A stretch of DNA of 64,000 nucleotides from the NCBI GenBank assembly GCA_021927905.1, contig BLLK01000029.1, positions 806,001-870,000 of the forward strand, in the 5' to 3' direction. How positions within the stretch are numbered: position 1 is the first letter of the stretch; each line of letters opens with the position of its first letter. Below the pieces are notes generated by a model, which was not told the origin of the DNA, did no database searches, and saw nothing but the letters and a program-made list of their open reading frames with translations. This stretch comes from Chaetoceros tenuissimus (taxonomy: Eukaryota; Bacillariophyta; Thalassiosirophyceae; Chaetocerotales; Chaetocerotaceae). Made by a program: the position numbers and the translations under genes. Below, piece after piece: positions 39,650-50,686 of the stretch.

Positions 39650-40777
39650 GATGATTTTTCCTAGTTCTTGGCCTATTTGTTTCGTTCCAATATCACCTTC
39701 TAGAATACCACCTATTAACTTGTAATCCTTTACATACGCCCAACCAATGGAACAATCCTTCAGCTTATTGTTGTAAATTTTCTTAACGCGTTTTACTTTG
39801 TGATTTTTTGGTAGCAAAAATCCACCTTCCATGGTGAGGCATATATCACTATGATCTCTTATCCTCGCATTGATTTTTTGGATGACACCTTGTTTAAGAT
39901 CTTTACCTTCTCCATGCGTTGCATTCGGCTCGTAAAATTGCAGTATATCTCCCACCCTCAATGTTCCCTTTTTTGCTCCAATGATTCGCTTTGTGATGGT
40001 GTTCTCGTCATCAGAGGCTGCACCATAGTCATCTCCTTCTTCGACTTGAGAAACGATTGCTGAACCATGGGAATCTGCATCATCTTTACCTGAATTGTAA
40101 TCACTAGGCGGTGGCTTACTAATCAATTCGTCAAAATCAATATGATCATGTGACTTTTCCCTTTCTTCAAGTTCCTTCATCTTTTCCACAGCAGTATCCA
40201 TTACTTTCTCTAGATATAATTCTGCTTCCAAGATACCTACATCATCATCATAATCTTTTTTCTTTGAATTCTTACACTGTTTTCTAAATTGTTGCAAAAG
40301 TTCTGGCGACCACTTGTACTCTACTGATCCTTCTTTCATGTCAGTCTCTCTTTGACCGTGATATGGCACGAGATTACCCAGTGGCACTGGTTCCATTTCT
40401 ATATCTTTATCTAAATATTCCACCAAATTCTTTTTGGTCTCGTCGAAGTCCTTGACCCCTCTGTGTTCCCCTTCGCTTTTATCACATTTTCGACACGGAA
40501 ACAATTTTTGGGTGCCTTTCCTTCCTTTGCTCTTCTTTATGTACCAAAAGAGCTGATTCGGGTGTTTAATTTCAGGTGGAACTGTTCGAACATCAACTCT
40601 CGTCTTAGCCTTCTGCCTATCTTTTGCTTCTTGATCTTCCTTGACTTTTTCAGGAGAAATGTCGATATTTGTCACGGTGGTAGTTTCGGTCCGTGGTCTC
40701 TTTTTTGCAGACGCTGTCGTCTTAAAGTTTGAATCGAAATCTAACAAAGAATCTTCGTCTGAGTCAGTATCCATCAC
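39560..40777 (-). CDS. acidic/basic nuclear-type protein of unknown function
   Basis: A 405-residue single exon. It begins with an acidic patch (MDTDSDEDSLLDFD) and a basic one (SAKKRPRTE). A central putative zinc knuckle reads FPCRKCDKSEGEHRG. A C-terminal domain of about 130 residues has a β-rich pattern (GTLRVGDILQFYEPNATHGE; KQGVIQKINAR; CLTMEGGFLLP). This could be a small barrel that binds peptide or nucleic acid. Charged low-complexity regions suggest a nuclear chromatin-type protein, but I cannot name a family. The last exon bases lie in a local tandem duplication. Transcription diverges from the V-ATPase gene. Confidence 0.6.
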   Translation of the reverse strand: MMDTDSDEDSLLDFDSNFKTTASAKKRPRTETTTVTNIDISPEKVKEDQEAKDRQKAKTRVDVRTVPPEIKHPNQLFWYIKKSKGRKGTQKLFPCRKCDKSEGEHRGVKDFDETKKNLVEYLDKDIEMEPVPLGNLVPYHGQRETDMKEGSVEYKWSPELLQQFRKQCKNSKKKDYDDDVGILEAELYLEKVMDTAVEKMKELEEREKSHDHIDFDELISKPPPSDYNSGKDDADSHGSAIVSQVEEGDDYGAASDDENTITKRIIGAKKGTLRVGDILQFYEPNATHGEGKDLKQGVIQKINARIRDHSDICLTMEGGFLLPKNHKVKRVKKIYNNKLKDCSIGWAYVKDYKLIGGILEGDIGTKQIGQELGKIIEKNNQESKQKLKDAGFGHFVDVYEKPRQE

Positions 40778-41131
40778 TAAGTATTTTTTTTTTACTTTGG
40801 AGTCTATGGTACCTTAGGTTTGTTATGTAATGAATTTGAATACGACGGAACAAAATCGTTGCTTGACTATTTGATTGCTCTCTCTCTCTCTCTCTCCTCT
40901 GTCTCCTGTCTCTCTCTCTTGATTGATTGCTTTTTTTGCTTTTTAATGAGGAACTAATTTCAGAAAACAGGTTCCGAACCCTTTCCGTTTCGCCATTCGC
41001 CATTGACATCTAATTTGATGCTTTTTAGCAAGAAGAGGATTGCCCTCCTTTTCCTCTCCAAAATTTGGAAGAAGAGATGCAGCAAGTTCAACCAACACCA
41101 ACACAGCCATAAGCTTTAGGTTTTTGCTAAG
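40778..41131. promoter_or_regulatory. divergent promoter region with CT tract
   Basis: This region between the unknown gene start and the V-ATPase 5' UTR contains a pyrimidine run of CT repeats at 40877-40920. Such tracts are common near start sites; no factor is claimed. The V-ATPase transcript start probably lies just after it. Confidence 0.45.
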
Positions 41132-41359
41132 GTGAGTACTGTTCAGCATTTCGCAGCTCTTCGCACTGCACCTACTTTATCCTTCTAGACAGGATGAGGT
41201 GGCCTTGGAAGGATAGGAGAAGAATGGACTTTGGAAGAGATTTTGTCCGCATTGGAAATTTTAGGCGAGCCGTTAGATCTTACACAAGATATGTTTTTCA
41301 ACTTTTTAGCCAACATCTCGGTATTTTGCTAACCCATCACACCCTTCTCTTTTACACAG
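41132..41359 (+). other. probable 5' UTR intron of the V-ATPase subunit A gene
   Basis: The donor CTAAG|GTGAGT at 41131/41132 and acceptor TTTTACACAG at 41359 bracket 228 bp just before the ATG at 41373. This is more than twice the length of the other introns in the window, as is usual for leader introns of highly expressed genes. No good ATG-led frame occupies it. Confidence 0.6.
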
Positions 41360-41372
41360 AGTATAATACAAA

Positions 41373-43247
41373 ATGAGTTACGTTGATGAAGTAAAGGAGT
41401 CCGACTACGGATTTATTTTCAAGGTATCTGGACCTCTTGTGGTTGCAGATGGAATGAGTGGATCTGCGATGTACGAGCTTGTTCGTGTAGGACACTCCAA
41501 GCTTGTAGGAGAGATTATTAAGCTTGAGGGAGACACTGCTTCCATTCAGGTATACGAGGATACCTCCGGACTTACCGTTGGAGATCCAGTTTTGAGAAAG
41601 AAGCAGCCTCTTTCTGTAGAGTTGGGACCTGGTATCATGGGAACCATTTTCGATGGAATTCAGCGTCCTCTTGAGCAAATTTTCCAGGAAACTGGAGATG
41701 TATACGTACCAAAGGGAGTTGATACTCCATGTTTGACTCGTGATGTTCGTTGGACCTTTACCCCTGCTGATGTGAGCGAGGGACAGCCAATCTCTGGAGG
41801 AGATATCATTGGAACTGTTTTCGAGAACGAAATCATTGACTCTCACAAGATTCTTTGTCCACCAAACGTATACGGAACCATCACTAAGATCCACACTACT
41901 GGAACTGATGGACAGGAGACCTTCCTTGTTGATGATGTTGTAATGGAGGTACACAACGAAGCTCAGAACAAGACCCACATGCTTACCCTCAGCCACTTCT
42001 GGCCTGTACGTCGTCCACGTCCAATTGCTGAGAAGCTTCCAGGAAACACTCCACTTATCACTGGACTTCGTGTTATTGATGGACTTTTCCCATCTGTACT
42101 TGGAGGAACTTGTGCTGTACCAGGAGCTTTTGGATGTGGAAAGACTGTTATTTCCCAATCCTTGTCCAAGTTTTCCAACTCCGATGCTATTGTATACGTA
42201 GGATGTGGAGAGCGTGGAAATGAGATGGCGGAAGTACTCTGTGATTTCCCAGAGCTTACCATGACCATTAAGGATGAACAGACTCAGGAAGAACGTGAGG
42301 TTGGAATTATGAAGCGTACAACTCTTGTAGCAAATACTTCCAACATGCCTGTAGCTGCTCGTGAGGCTTCTATCTACACTGGAATTACTCTTGCTGAATA
42401 CTTCCGTGATCAAGGAATGAACGTATCCATGATGGCTGACTCTACCTCCCGTTGGGCAGAGGCTCTTCGTGAGATTTCTGGACGTCTTGGAGAGATGCCT
42501 GCTGATTCCGGTTACCCAGCGTACCTTGGAGCTCGTCTTGCTGCTTTCTACGAGCGTGCTGGACGTGTATCATGTCTTGGATCTCCTGACCGTGAGGGAA
42601 CTGTTTCTGTTGTAGGAGCTGTATCTCCTCCTGGTGGAGATTTCTCTGATCCAGTTACTGCTGCTACCCTTTCCATTGTGCAGGTGTTCTGGGGACTTGA
42701 CAAGAAGCTTGCTCAGCGTAAGCATTTCCCATCCGTGAATTGGCTCATTTCTTACACCAAGTACATGCAGGTACTTGAGCCATACTTCAACACCATGGAC
42801 CCAAGATACTCTTACCTCAGAAACCAGGCACGTACTATCCTTCAGCAGGAGGATAACTTGTCTGAGATTGTACAGCTTGTAGGAAAGGAATCCCTTTCTG
42901 AGGATCAAAAGGTTGTTATGGAGGTTGCTAAGCTTATCCGTGAGGATTTCCTTGCACAGAACGCTTTCACTGAGCACGATTACACTTGTCCTCTTCCAAA
43001 GTCTGTTGGTATGCTTGGATGCATTATTAAGTTCTATGATTTGTGTCAGAAGGCTATTGCTGATAGTCCAGCTGACTCCAAGCTTACTTACGCACACATC
43101 AAGACTGCTCTTGCACCAAGTATCCAAAAGGTAGTTGATGCTAAGTACATTGATCCAAAGACCCCAGTAGAAGAGATCAACAAGTTCTACGCAGACTTGA
43201 ATGCTGACCTTGAGGCTGAGTTCGAGACTTTGAGCGATGGTATGTAA
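41373..43247 (+). CDS. VMA1: V-type H+-ATPase catalytic subunit A
   Basis: A 624-residue single coding exon. The P-loop GAFGCGKT is at residues 251-258 in the context [18 protein letters not shown], followed by [17 protein letters not shown] and [20 protein letters not shown], all diagnostic of the catalytic A subunit. It hydrolyses ATP in the V1 head to drive proton pumping into vacuoles and other acidic compartments (in diatoms also the silica deposition vesicle, by report). Length matches the family (about 615 residues). Codon use is strikingly biased (GGA, CTT, TCC, CGT, GTA), unlike neighbouring genes, pointing to very high expression. A leader intron probably precedes it. Confidence 0.98.
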   Translation: MSYVDEVKESDYGFIFKVSGPLVVADGMSGSAMYELVRVGHSKLVGEIIKLEGDTASIQVYEDTSGLTVGDPVLRKKQPLSVELGPGIMGTIFDGIQRPLEQIFQETGDVYVPKGVDTPCLTRDVRWTFTPADVSEGQPISGGDIIGTVFENEIIDSHKILCPPNVYGTITKIHTTGTDGQETFLVDDVVMEVHNEAQNKTHMLTLSHFWPVRRPRPIAEKLPGNTPLITGLRVIDGLFPSVLGGTCAVPGAFGCGKTVISQSLSKFSNSDAIVYVGCGERGNEMAEVLCDFPELTMTIKDEQTQEEREVGIMKRTTLVANTSNMPVAAREASIYTGITLAEYFRDQGMNVSMMADSTSRWAEALREISGRLGEMPADSGYPAYLGARLAAFYERAGRVSCLGSPDREGTVSVVGAVSPPGGDFSDPVTAATLSIVQVFWGLDKKLAQRKHFPSVNWLISYTKYMQVLEPYFNTMDPRYSYLRNQARTILQQEDNLSEIVQLVGKESLSEDQKVVMEVAKLIREDFLAQNAFTEHDYTCPLPKSVGMLGCIIKFYDLCQKAIADSPADSKLTYAHIKTALAPSIQKVVDAKYIDPKTPVEEINKFYADLNADLEAEFETLSDGM

Positions 43248-43592
43248 ATATCAAGCTTGACCGGTGTTGTGCACTTGAATGTATGAGAACAATTTTAATA
43301 AAGCTTATTCCTTAATTTTACAAATAAAAAAAATCTATTTTAAATTCATTCTTTGTTGATTTAGTAATAAGAAATTCATGTGAGAACCGATCTACTTCCA
43401 TGAAAACGAGAGCAAATCTCGTTTTGAGTAAAAAAACAAATTCGCAACTTTGTGCAGGCTGAACAAAAGAACTACAAAAGTATTCCAGAAGTCTAGTCTA
43501 AATGATCTACTGATAATGAAAATAAATAGAAAAACAATTTTTATAATAATAATATATTTAGAATACTAGCTATGTTCATGTACGAAAAACAC
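43248..43592. other. convergent 3' spacer
   Basis: A 345-bp AT-rich spacer between convergent genes. AATAAAG at about 43297 is a candidate polyadenylation signal for the V-ATPase gene. An ATAATAATATAT run lies near 43545. Confidence 0.45.
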
Positions 43593-45695
43593 CTAATGTC
43601 TTGTGATCCAAATGAAATCTAACTTTGAAAGTTTGTCGATTCTTTCATCACTAAGACTATTTCCGATTCCTCTAAACATTCTTTCCTTGTAGAGGTACCT
43701 TTGTCTACTAACAAAGGAATAGAGTGTTGGATCTCCTGTATAACTAGGAGGAACGTTGGAGTGGCCATACATTGCATAGAATTCTGAAAGTTTTGCAAGG
43801 TTCTGCTCAAACTTGTATTCATGAACATTGAATACAAATCCAAGTCTATCAAGCTTTTCCAACTTTTGTAAATCAAATGGATCAACCATTTCGTTATCGC
43901 GTAATCTCTTCATTACTGCACGGAAGCGTCTTCTTTGGTGATTCACCCATCGGAGAAGTTCTTTTTGTGCTTTGTCTGGACTATTCTTTACAAAGCAGTG
44001 TCCATGCTCGTCTCTAAAACTCTGTAACTGCTGAAAGTAGTAATCCCATGAGTCATCATCAAATGATGATGCAGTTCCACTTGAAGGAGCATTAAAAGTT
44101 TCTTCGTGTGGGACACGGCTTCTGTAGGGATCTCTTGGGACTGAATCATATACATCAGAGATAACTTCTTCATCGTGTGTGTAAATCTCTTCTTGTACAG
44201 ATGGAGTAGGAGGTGCATTCCAAGCATCAAATCGTGCAGACATATCCCATGATCCGTAAGGATCATTATATTCATGTCCAACTGGCTGAGAAACTTCTGG
44301 TTCTGGAGCGTATTCAGGTGGAGGTGGTGGGCTTTCACCATTCTTCACTTGAGTCCATTTTCCTCCAGTGAAATAGGAACGATAGAAATTATCTACAGGT
44401 TCTTCATGAACTTCAGTAGGCTCAGATGGCATTTCAGCTTCTGGTGAAGGATAAGTAGCTTTGGTATTCTCAAAGAAATCGACAGTTTCGACATCCTCTG
44501 CAGCTGGTTCAGGAGTAAACTCAAATTTGGTCTCAGGCTGCTTCTTTACAGGTTCAGCCTTAGTGTCATGCTTGTATCTCGTATGAATTCCATGCTTGAC
44601 GTATTTGATTTCAACAAAACAACTCATGGTCTCTGAAACATCAACATTAACCATTGATTTGTAAACACTCGACACTCTTCCACTATTTCCAGCATATTCT
44701 CCTTTCATGATTGTCACGACATCACCCGTCTTGAAATAGTTCTTGGTCTGTCCATATGATGAATCATTGTTTGCAGTTTTGAAATGTTCCTTTTTTGCAT
44801 TCATTGGTGAAGGTGCTGAAGAAGGTGATGCATAAGATGGGCTTCCGCGAGAATTTGCTGAGGTCGCAGTTCGCCCGTAAAAGGATGTATTACGCTTTGG
44901 AGTTGCTGAAGCAGTTCTCCTTGCTCTTGTTCTCTTTCCAGTACCATAGTAAGAACCTGTACCTGAATATCCATTATTAGGACGTTGAGTAGAGTACGCT
45001 CTTCTATTTCTTGGGCCTGTAGATCTTGCAGTTTTGTATCTAGAACCTACAGGATTTCCGCTAATATCATATCCTTGCACATCATTCACCCACACTTTTT
45101 GGGTTGGGTCCTCAGACTTTCTTTGGCGGTGGGATGGAGTTCTATAGTGATGAGATGCTCTTCCAGCAGTTCTTCCAGCATAGCCAGCATGACGGTGTGC
45201 TCCGTATGGACCAGTTTTAGCTGCTCTTCGTCCCACACGTTGCTCGTGTCTCTTTTCTGATTCAGTAGCCTCTGGTTTATCCTCTGATTTGCCAGTCAAG
45301 AAAGCATAAGCAGCATTAATTCTTGCAAATTGATCGTTAGCCATTTGCTTCTCGTCTTCTGAAGCATCAGTGCTAACACGAGTATCAGGATGATATTTCA
45401 TAGCCATTTTCCTATAAGCCTTTTTGATCTCACTGATATCTACGACATTAGGCTCGAGATTCAAGATTGCCAAAGGATCGGATGTGTCTGGTAAGCCAGA
45501 TGCATAGTTCAATTGAGTAGATTGCTCTCGATTGTACTGTGGTGCGAATGTAAAGCTAGGCATTTGCTGTTCATTTGGGTAAATCTCTTGAGTGGGGAAC
45601 GGTGAATTATTTTTCTGTAACGGTGGAGCAGTAAGAAATGCATTTGCACTTGGAACAATCAGTATATTGACTGCTGCTAATTGAAAGAATTTCAT
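43593..45695 (-). CDS. plastid-type J-domain protein with KOW motif and helicase-associated domain
   Basis: A 700-residue single exon. The N-terminus is a signal peptide ending S-A-N-A-F-L-T-A-P-P, a good fit to the diatom plastid A-F-A-P cleavage motif. Residues about 70-150 are a J domain (KKAYRKMAMKYHPDTRVSTD with HPD at 102-104), the HSP70-stimulating module. After a basic Gly/Arg/Ser-rich stretch, a KOW-like motif (FKTGDVVTIMKGEYAGNSGR) lies near residue 325. The C-terminal 140 residues match the helicase-associated (HA) three-helix repeats: FQQLQSFRDEHGHCFV, then LLRWVNHQRRRFRAVMKRLR, then LSEFYAMYGHSNVPP. The protein may recruit HSP70 to a nucleic-acid or ribosome-associated site in the plastid; that is inference. 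The gene at 50687-53389 is a paralogue. Confidence 0.8.
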   Translation of the reverse strand: MKFFQLAAVNILIVPSANAFLTAPPLQKNNSPFPTQEIYPNEQQMPSFTFAPQYNREQSTQLNYASGLPDTSDPLAILNLEPNVVDISEIKKAYRKMAMKYHPDTRVSTDASEDEKQMANDQFARINAAYAFLTGKSEDKPEATESEKRHEQRVGRRAAKTGPYGAHRHAGYAGRTAGRASHHYRTPSHRQRKSEDPTQKVWVNDVQGYDISGNPVGSRYKTARSTGPRNRRAYSTQRPNNGYSGTGSYYGTGKRTRARRTASATPKRNTSFYGRTATSANSRGSPSYASPSSAPSPMNAKKEHFKTANNDSSYGQTKNYFKTGDVVTIMKGEYAGNSGRVSSVYKSMVNVDVSETMSCFVEIKYVKHGIHTRYKHDTKAEPVKKQPETKFEFTPEPAAEDVETVDFFENTKATYPSPEAEMPSEPTEVHEEPVDNFYRSYFTGGKWTQVKNGESPPPPPEYAPEPEVSQPVGHEYNDPYGSWDMSARFDAWNAPPTPSVQEEIYTHDEEVISDVYDSVPRDPYRSRVPHEETFNAPSSGTASSFDDDSWDYYFQQLQSFRDEHGHCFVKNSPDKAQKELLRWVNHQRRRFRAVMKRLRDNEMVDPFDLQKLEKLDRLGFVFNVHEYKFEQNLAKLSEFYAMYGHSNVPPSYTGDPTLYSFVSRQRYLYKERMFRGIGNSLSDERIDKLSKLDFIWITRH

Positions 45696-47685
45696 GGTTT
45701 ATTTGTTTTGATTCCTCTATGAAGAGCTGGGCTTTCGATCGTTGGTGATATGCAGGTAGAGGTAAAGTTTGTGGTGTAGAGTTGTACCAATATGAACAAG
45801 ATAATGCTGATTTGTGTGTAGAAAATCTATAATTTCAGTTTGATATTTCGTTTTGTTCTTTGATAGAATTTGTTGAAGAACAAAAACGGATTTTGTCGTT
45901 GGTTCATTTTTCTCGTTAAAAGCAGATTTTTGGCACACAATTCAAAAAAATACCGTCAATAATGAGGGAGGCCATTTCGAGAGGGCTTAAGTAAAATGCT
46001 AAATAGCTAAAAGGAATTCTTGTTTCATGACATCTTCAGTTATATAGACGTTTGACGTTGGTGTTAATGTGAAGAAAAAACGTTGATGAAAAAACACAAG
46101 ACATGTCGTTACCTAGAGTACCTATGTGTGAGTTCTATGGTTTTTCGTTGCTATCTACGAGGGTCTACCGAGTTGTTGTTGCAACCTCCTCAACTAGTGA
46201 TATGTAATTTGGAGGCATATTGACTTGCCTTGGTAAATTGATACCTCAATGTGTTGTTCCCCATTTAATTTTTGTTTGTAGTGTGCTTCATTTTTTTGCA
46301 TTTTGTTCATTTGTACCGATTTTCATCTAATCTCATAAAGACATATGTTAACTTAGGTATATCATGGGAAAGGTTCGTGATAATTGAGACTAGTACAGCA
46401 CTTTCTTTTGTTTGTTACTTATTTAACAATTATAGAATACTCGAATCAGATATGGAAAAATCATCGTTTTGTGTCACAGAATGTTCTTAAAGTTGATTGA
46501 AGTTATTACATATTCAAAAAGCAATACACACTCTTTTAGTGAGATATGTGCCTTACCTTCAAATAGTGAATGACATGATACATCTTAATTATTAATTGGC
46601 TTATGAAAAAAGCGTCCCTCCAGTAAGATGTAGCATTGCTGCAGGTAGTTAGACGTAGTTTTGCTGTCAACGGGCTGTAGACATTCTTGTTCTAGTAAGA
46701 ATCTCTCTTTTCGAGGAAAACAATAAAATGTAAAATGGTAAATATTGTAAACGATTTAGATTATTCAACGTTGACCATTGCTGAACCCAAAGTCTGTGAA
46801 TTCGGAATTACACTTCGTTGCAAGGAGGCAACAGTGGATGTCGAGCAGTAGCTATGTGAGTCATGTAGGGACGAATTCTCTACCAAACATTCGGCATAGT
46901 CGCCTTCGTTGCATGGTGAATAAGTTGAAATACGTAGTGCTTCTTTTTGTTTGATCAAATTGCTCATTTCTTTTTACAACCTCCTGTCTTACCCAAAAAA
47001 ATGAATGAGGTCAGTCATCGATGAATCACTTCAACAAAAGGTGTATGATTCACTTTGAAAAAACTACCGATACAGTGAAAGACTTGCGCATTATGTAAAG
47101 AATCACAGCGTCCTTTCTTGCATGAGAGGGACTTTCTTTTGTATCAGAGTTGACGAAAGATCAATGAATGTAGCGATCAACAGAAATCAGATTTGCACTA
47201 TTAGGTGAGGTAGATAACTGCCACAAGTGATTAGAAAATAATGAAGGTTATTGGCATGGATAAAAATAGAAGATCATTAAGATTGCATGGATTTGCAAGT
47301 ACTAAGATCTCTTACATAGTCAAATCTTAATTCATTCAATTCTCACCGTTGGGAGCAACTGGGATAGATGAAGTTAACAGTTGCGCGTTCAGAAAGGAAA
47401 TGATGTACCTAGATGAAAACTACATTGGTGGAAACCCTACCAACAATTAATGAAGTAATATGTATAATATACTTAACTTAAGCGGAGGCGAGTCAAGAAG
47501 AGAAAAGAGACTAGATCAAGACAAGATGTGCCTCGACTCAATAAAGAAGTAGTCATTGTATGTTCGACTTCTTAATCCAGCATATTTCTATATATAAATA
47601 TTATTATATTTGTGTCGATTTGGTTGGACTTGTACATGACAAAAGAAGAAAGGAAAATATCAAGTATGAAATGTGACATTGCTGA

Positions 47686-47834
47686 ATCAACGGTTTGGAA
47701 TTCTCTCCTTTCCTTAGGAGAGCAAGTAAAAAGGCTATTCTTCTTAGGAGCTGTAGATGGGGTAGCAGCTGAAGAATCTGCTTCTAGTGCCTTGTTAAGT
47801 CCATTGGCATTGAAGATATCTCAAGTAGATTGAG
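47686..47834 (-). pseudogene. remnant of the repeat region of the 50687 J-domain gene
   Basis: About 150 bp closely follow 51734-51872 in the J-domain gene at 50687-53389. On the minus strand it reads IFNANGLNKALEADSSAATP, then STAPKKNSLFTCSPKE, matching IFNAKGLN...EAEPSSPSPAPK-NSLFTWSPHGKE. The SIPRQSTQDIF unit just before it has a stop at the Gln position, and the frame is lost on both sides. It is a host-gene fragment in the same orientation as the two intact paralogues, so a third tandem copy probably once stood here. Confidence 0.8.
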
Positions 47835-50244
47835 AAACTTTTCCTTTCTCACCCCGAAAAAAATGAAATTTAAAAGCACTTGCTATTCCTTCGGAGGGTG
47901 ATGGTCAAGGTTAGGAGGTCCTTTTGTGAAAGGGGCAGTTTCAGTGACTTCTGGTTTTTGAGGAAAAGGGAGTAATGAGAAACGCTAAAAGGAAATCGTT
48001 TACTTGTCGAAAACATTCATTATATTGAAAAGTGAGGCTAGATTATTCGACTCCATGTTACATTAACTTCGCAAGTAATTGTGGTCCTGGACAGTGAGGT
48101 TTCTATGAACAAGTTCATAAAGCAAATAGGTATGTCACATTAGTAAACCATATCAACAACAAGTTCCAAAGAATAACAGAGTAACTTTCCGAAAATTCGA
48201 CAGGTCTTGAGGAGTAAATGAGGGAGACAATCTATATCTACTCCTACGAAAGATAATAGACAGCCATGTTTAGAAACTTCTAATTGACATTTTAGTTTCA
48301 TCTTCTTCTAGAACTTTCGTGGGTTCGAAATCTCATCTCTGCGAAACTACACCTCGTTCAAGAACTCAAAGTTTTTACCTTGAATGATTATATCAATAAG
48401 TATTCTTTAAAGATGTTTCCCATACACTCTTCCATGGATTGTCATGCAATGCCTTGAATACGAATGTAAGACGCATGACCTCTACAAGCGCTAGACTAGC
48501 AAACAACATTTTGCGGATGGAATCACTTCTTGACTAGCGATGAGGATAGTGAACGAAAGAGCTCTAGCTCCTGTCATTTTAATTTTCTTCCAGTGACGAA
48601 CAATCTGGCAAATAGCATAGATGCTACTAATTCACAGCAAGATTTTGTTCTACACTCCATAGGGGTGGAGATCACACTGACCTCCAAATATAAAGATAGT
48701 TTGTGGAAGCTCGGTGGGGCTTAGCTTTGAGTGAACTTTACGAAGAGGGCAAAAATTAGCTTTGTTATCAAAATGATAAACTATACTCTATACGTTTTAT
48801 GCACAAATCTTTGTGTCTACCTTTAAAGTATTCCATGTCTTGGGCGTCTTCGTACGTGCATTTGCTACGAAACTTTAATTCAAGTGGTAACAAAAAGTGA
48901 CTGAATAGATATCGCTCAGGCTGAGAACAAACTAGAATTACTGAAAACTTGCGAAAGAGATATTTATTTTCAATTCATATCTCTTCTCAATGTGGGAGAG
49001 ATCGAAAGGCTGAAAAGGGACATGCTACTTTAAAATATGGAGCTTAAGATTGTTAGACATCAATGATTTCAGATTACATAATTCTATATTGCAAGATTAT
49101 TGAAGTACTAGAATATGTTGTACCGCTATTGATTACAGTAAAACTAAGTACAATTTCGTTCACCGTTAAGTAGGAAAGACATGCCTACACGTACCTCACA
49201 AGTGTCTGCGACAAGTATGTATACAGAGTATAAGATTGTTCAAGTTGTTTTGTTTTAACTACTTTTCTCAGAATGGACTTAACAGTGCAAAACTTGATAG
49301 GATGAAATGTATAGAAGGATATTGGTACTTAAATCTCACGGTGGACAGATTCAGTTAAAACAAATTGCGAATTGCGTCTAAAAGTTAAAGGGAGAAGGAA
49401 AATGCTCATAGGATACATATAAGTATGCAGGCCTGCCTTTGTCAAATAATCTGCAATCACTGAATTGAATAGTCTCTCTCCATCAAAGAGAAACATTGTT
49501 GGTACTGATAGGTATGACAATGATCTCTCGAACTTTGCAAAGCAACTTCACTTCTTCAATGAGTAGGAATGATAAACAGTCATAAAGAAGTGTGTTGGAA
49601 TATACTTTGTTAAGTCCAGAAGAGACGATTAATCGCGAAGAGTCCCATGATAAACTTTGAGATGTTTTGAGATGAAGTTATCTGAAACTTGTGGAATACA
49701 ATACGTTCTTTACTTTCCTGCTGTACAATTTCCTAACGAGGAAAGTCAGGGGATGAAATGGTTGCTACTAGGAAGCCTTGAACAATTCTCTTGAAATGTA
49801 TTCCGTTTTTATCTCACTCTAAGTTACTCCCCGAGAATTTTGCTTTACATTGTCATCTTACTTCCGTTATTTTTGTTCAATCTATACATCTTCTTATTAG
49901 AGCATAGAGTCAAAAGTAAGCACGAGAACAGTCGCCAATTATGGTCCTTACCTTGACTTACATTTGAACTCTACATGTTTAGCTGCTTTAGTAGTGCCCT
50001 CCAAAGGAACTTACTTCTCATTGTCGGTCTACTATGGCTTTCTAATTTATAAATTGCTTTTTCAAAGTAATTTTAAAATTGATTGCTTTCAAGTTCGAAT
50101 TCTCATTCCCTATATCAAACATACGAACTGTAATTGTGAGAAGATATTGATGATCATCAATAAGTCCTCCGTTAGTATGAGTTTTTCATAAAATGATGTT
50201 GGAAAATTGATTGGAGCAGGAGCAGAACGTACCAATACTCTTTT

Positions 50245-50505
50245 CATACAAAGCGTCAGTCTTTCAACATTGACAAGGTTGTCATGAATGAGTTCATTGT
50301 AAATGTCTGGAAGAATCATGAGCCGTTACCCTATCATAATTGGTACCATGCTGTTGGAACTACGAACACTATCTTCAATTACTTAACCCTGGCTGGAGCA
50401 GAGGCTTATGCTACAGATTTAGAAATATTTGCCATGTTGATTGGGGGGCTTGCATTCATAGAGACCTCCGAAAAATATACACATCAATCGTCTACAGAGC
50501 TGAAA
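50245..50505 (+). pseudogene. cyclic-nucleotide phosphodiesterase fragment
   Basis: The frame through 50284 reads SFNIDKVVMNEFIVNVW, then LPYHNWYHAVGTTNTIF, then AGAEAYATDLEIFAMLIGGL. This matches the class I PDE catalytic start (F-x-I...F...V-x-x-x-Y...Y-H-N-x-x-H-A...A-G...T/S-D-L-E-I-x-A-L-L-I-A-A-L). The following metal-binding C-H-D-x-D-H stretch is missing in this frame; CIHRDL in the neighbouring frame may be its decayed form. No other part of the enzyme is seen, so this is a decayed fragment or a lone exon. Confidence 0.7.
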
Positions 50506-50686
50506 TAGATGACGCAAAAAAGTAAGAATCTTTTCATTTGATTGACTTTTTAGGTGCTACTAAGGCGTGATACAGTAGTTGAAAGTGATATGTATACAAC
50601 GACTTCAAGATGAAATCTCTTTCAAAAGTAATTTTGATTTTAATAATAATATACAACTAGCCTAAAAAGAAGTAGGAATCCACTTC

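Larger units (their letters stand above)
45696..50686. other. gene-poor 5-kb region with decayed gene pieces
   Basis: No intact gene is visible over about 5 kb, in contrast to the dense rest of the window. Two remnants are recognisable: a piece of the repeat-bearing J-domain gene at 47686-47834 and a phosphodiesterase piece near 50245-50460. A few other 60-75 codon frames look random. No tRNA, LTR, LINE or terminal repeats were seen. The J-domain gene promoter (first copy) should lie just beyond 45695. Confidence 0.6.

Noticed and set aside
41352-42413. 353-codon minus-strand frame
   Set aside because: It is the antisense of the V-ATPase gene, kept open by that gene's extreme codon bias; Ser/Asn-rich with no domain.
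48310-48335. GGTTCGAAATC motif like a tRNA B box
   Set aside because: No T-stem pairing, acceptor stem or A box can be drawn around it.
45696-50686. retroelement or virus-like insertion as the cause of the gene desert
   Set aside because: No terminal repeats, reverse transcriptase, integrase, capsid or helicase motifs were seen.
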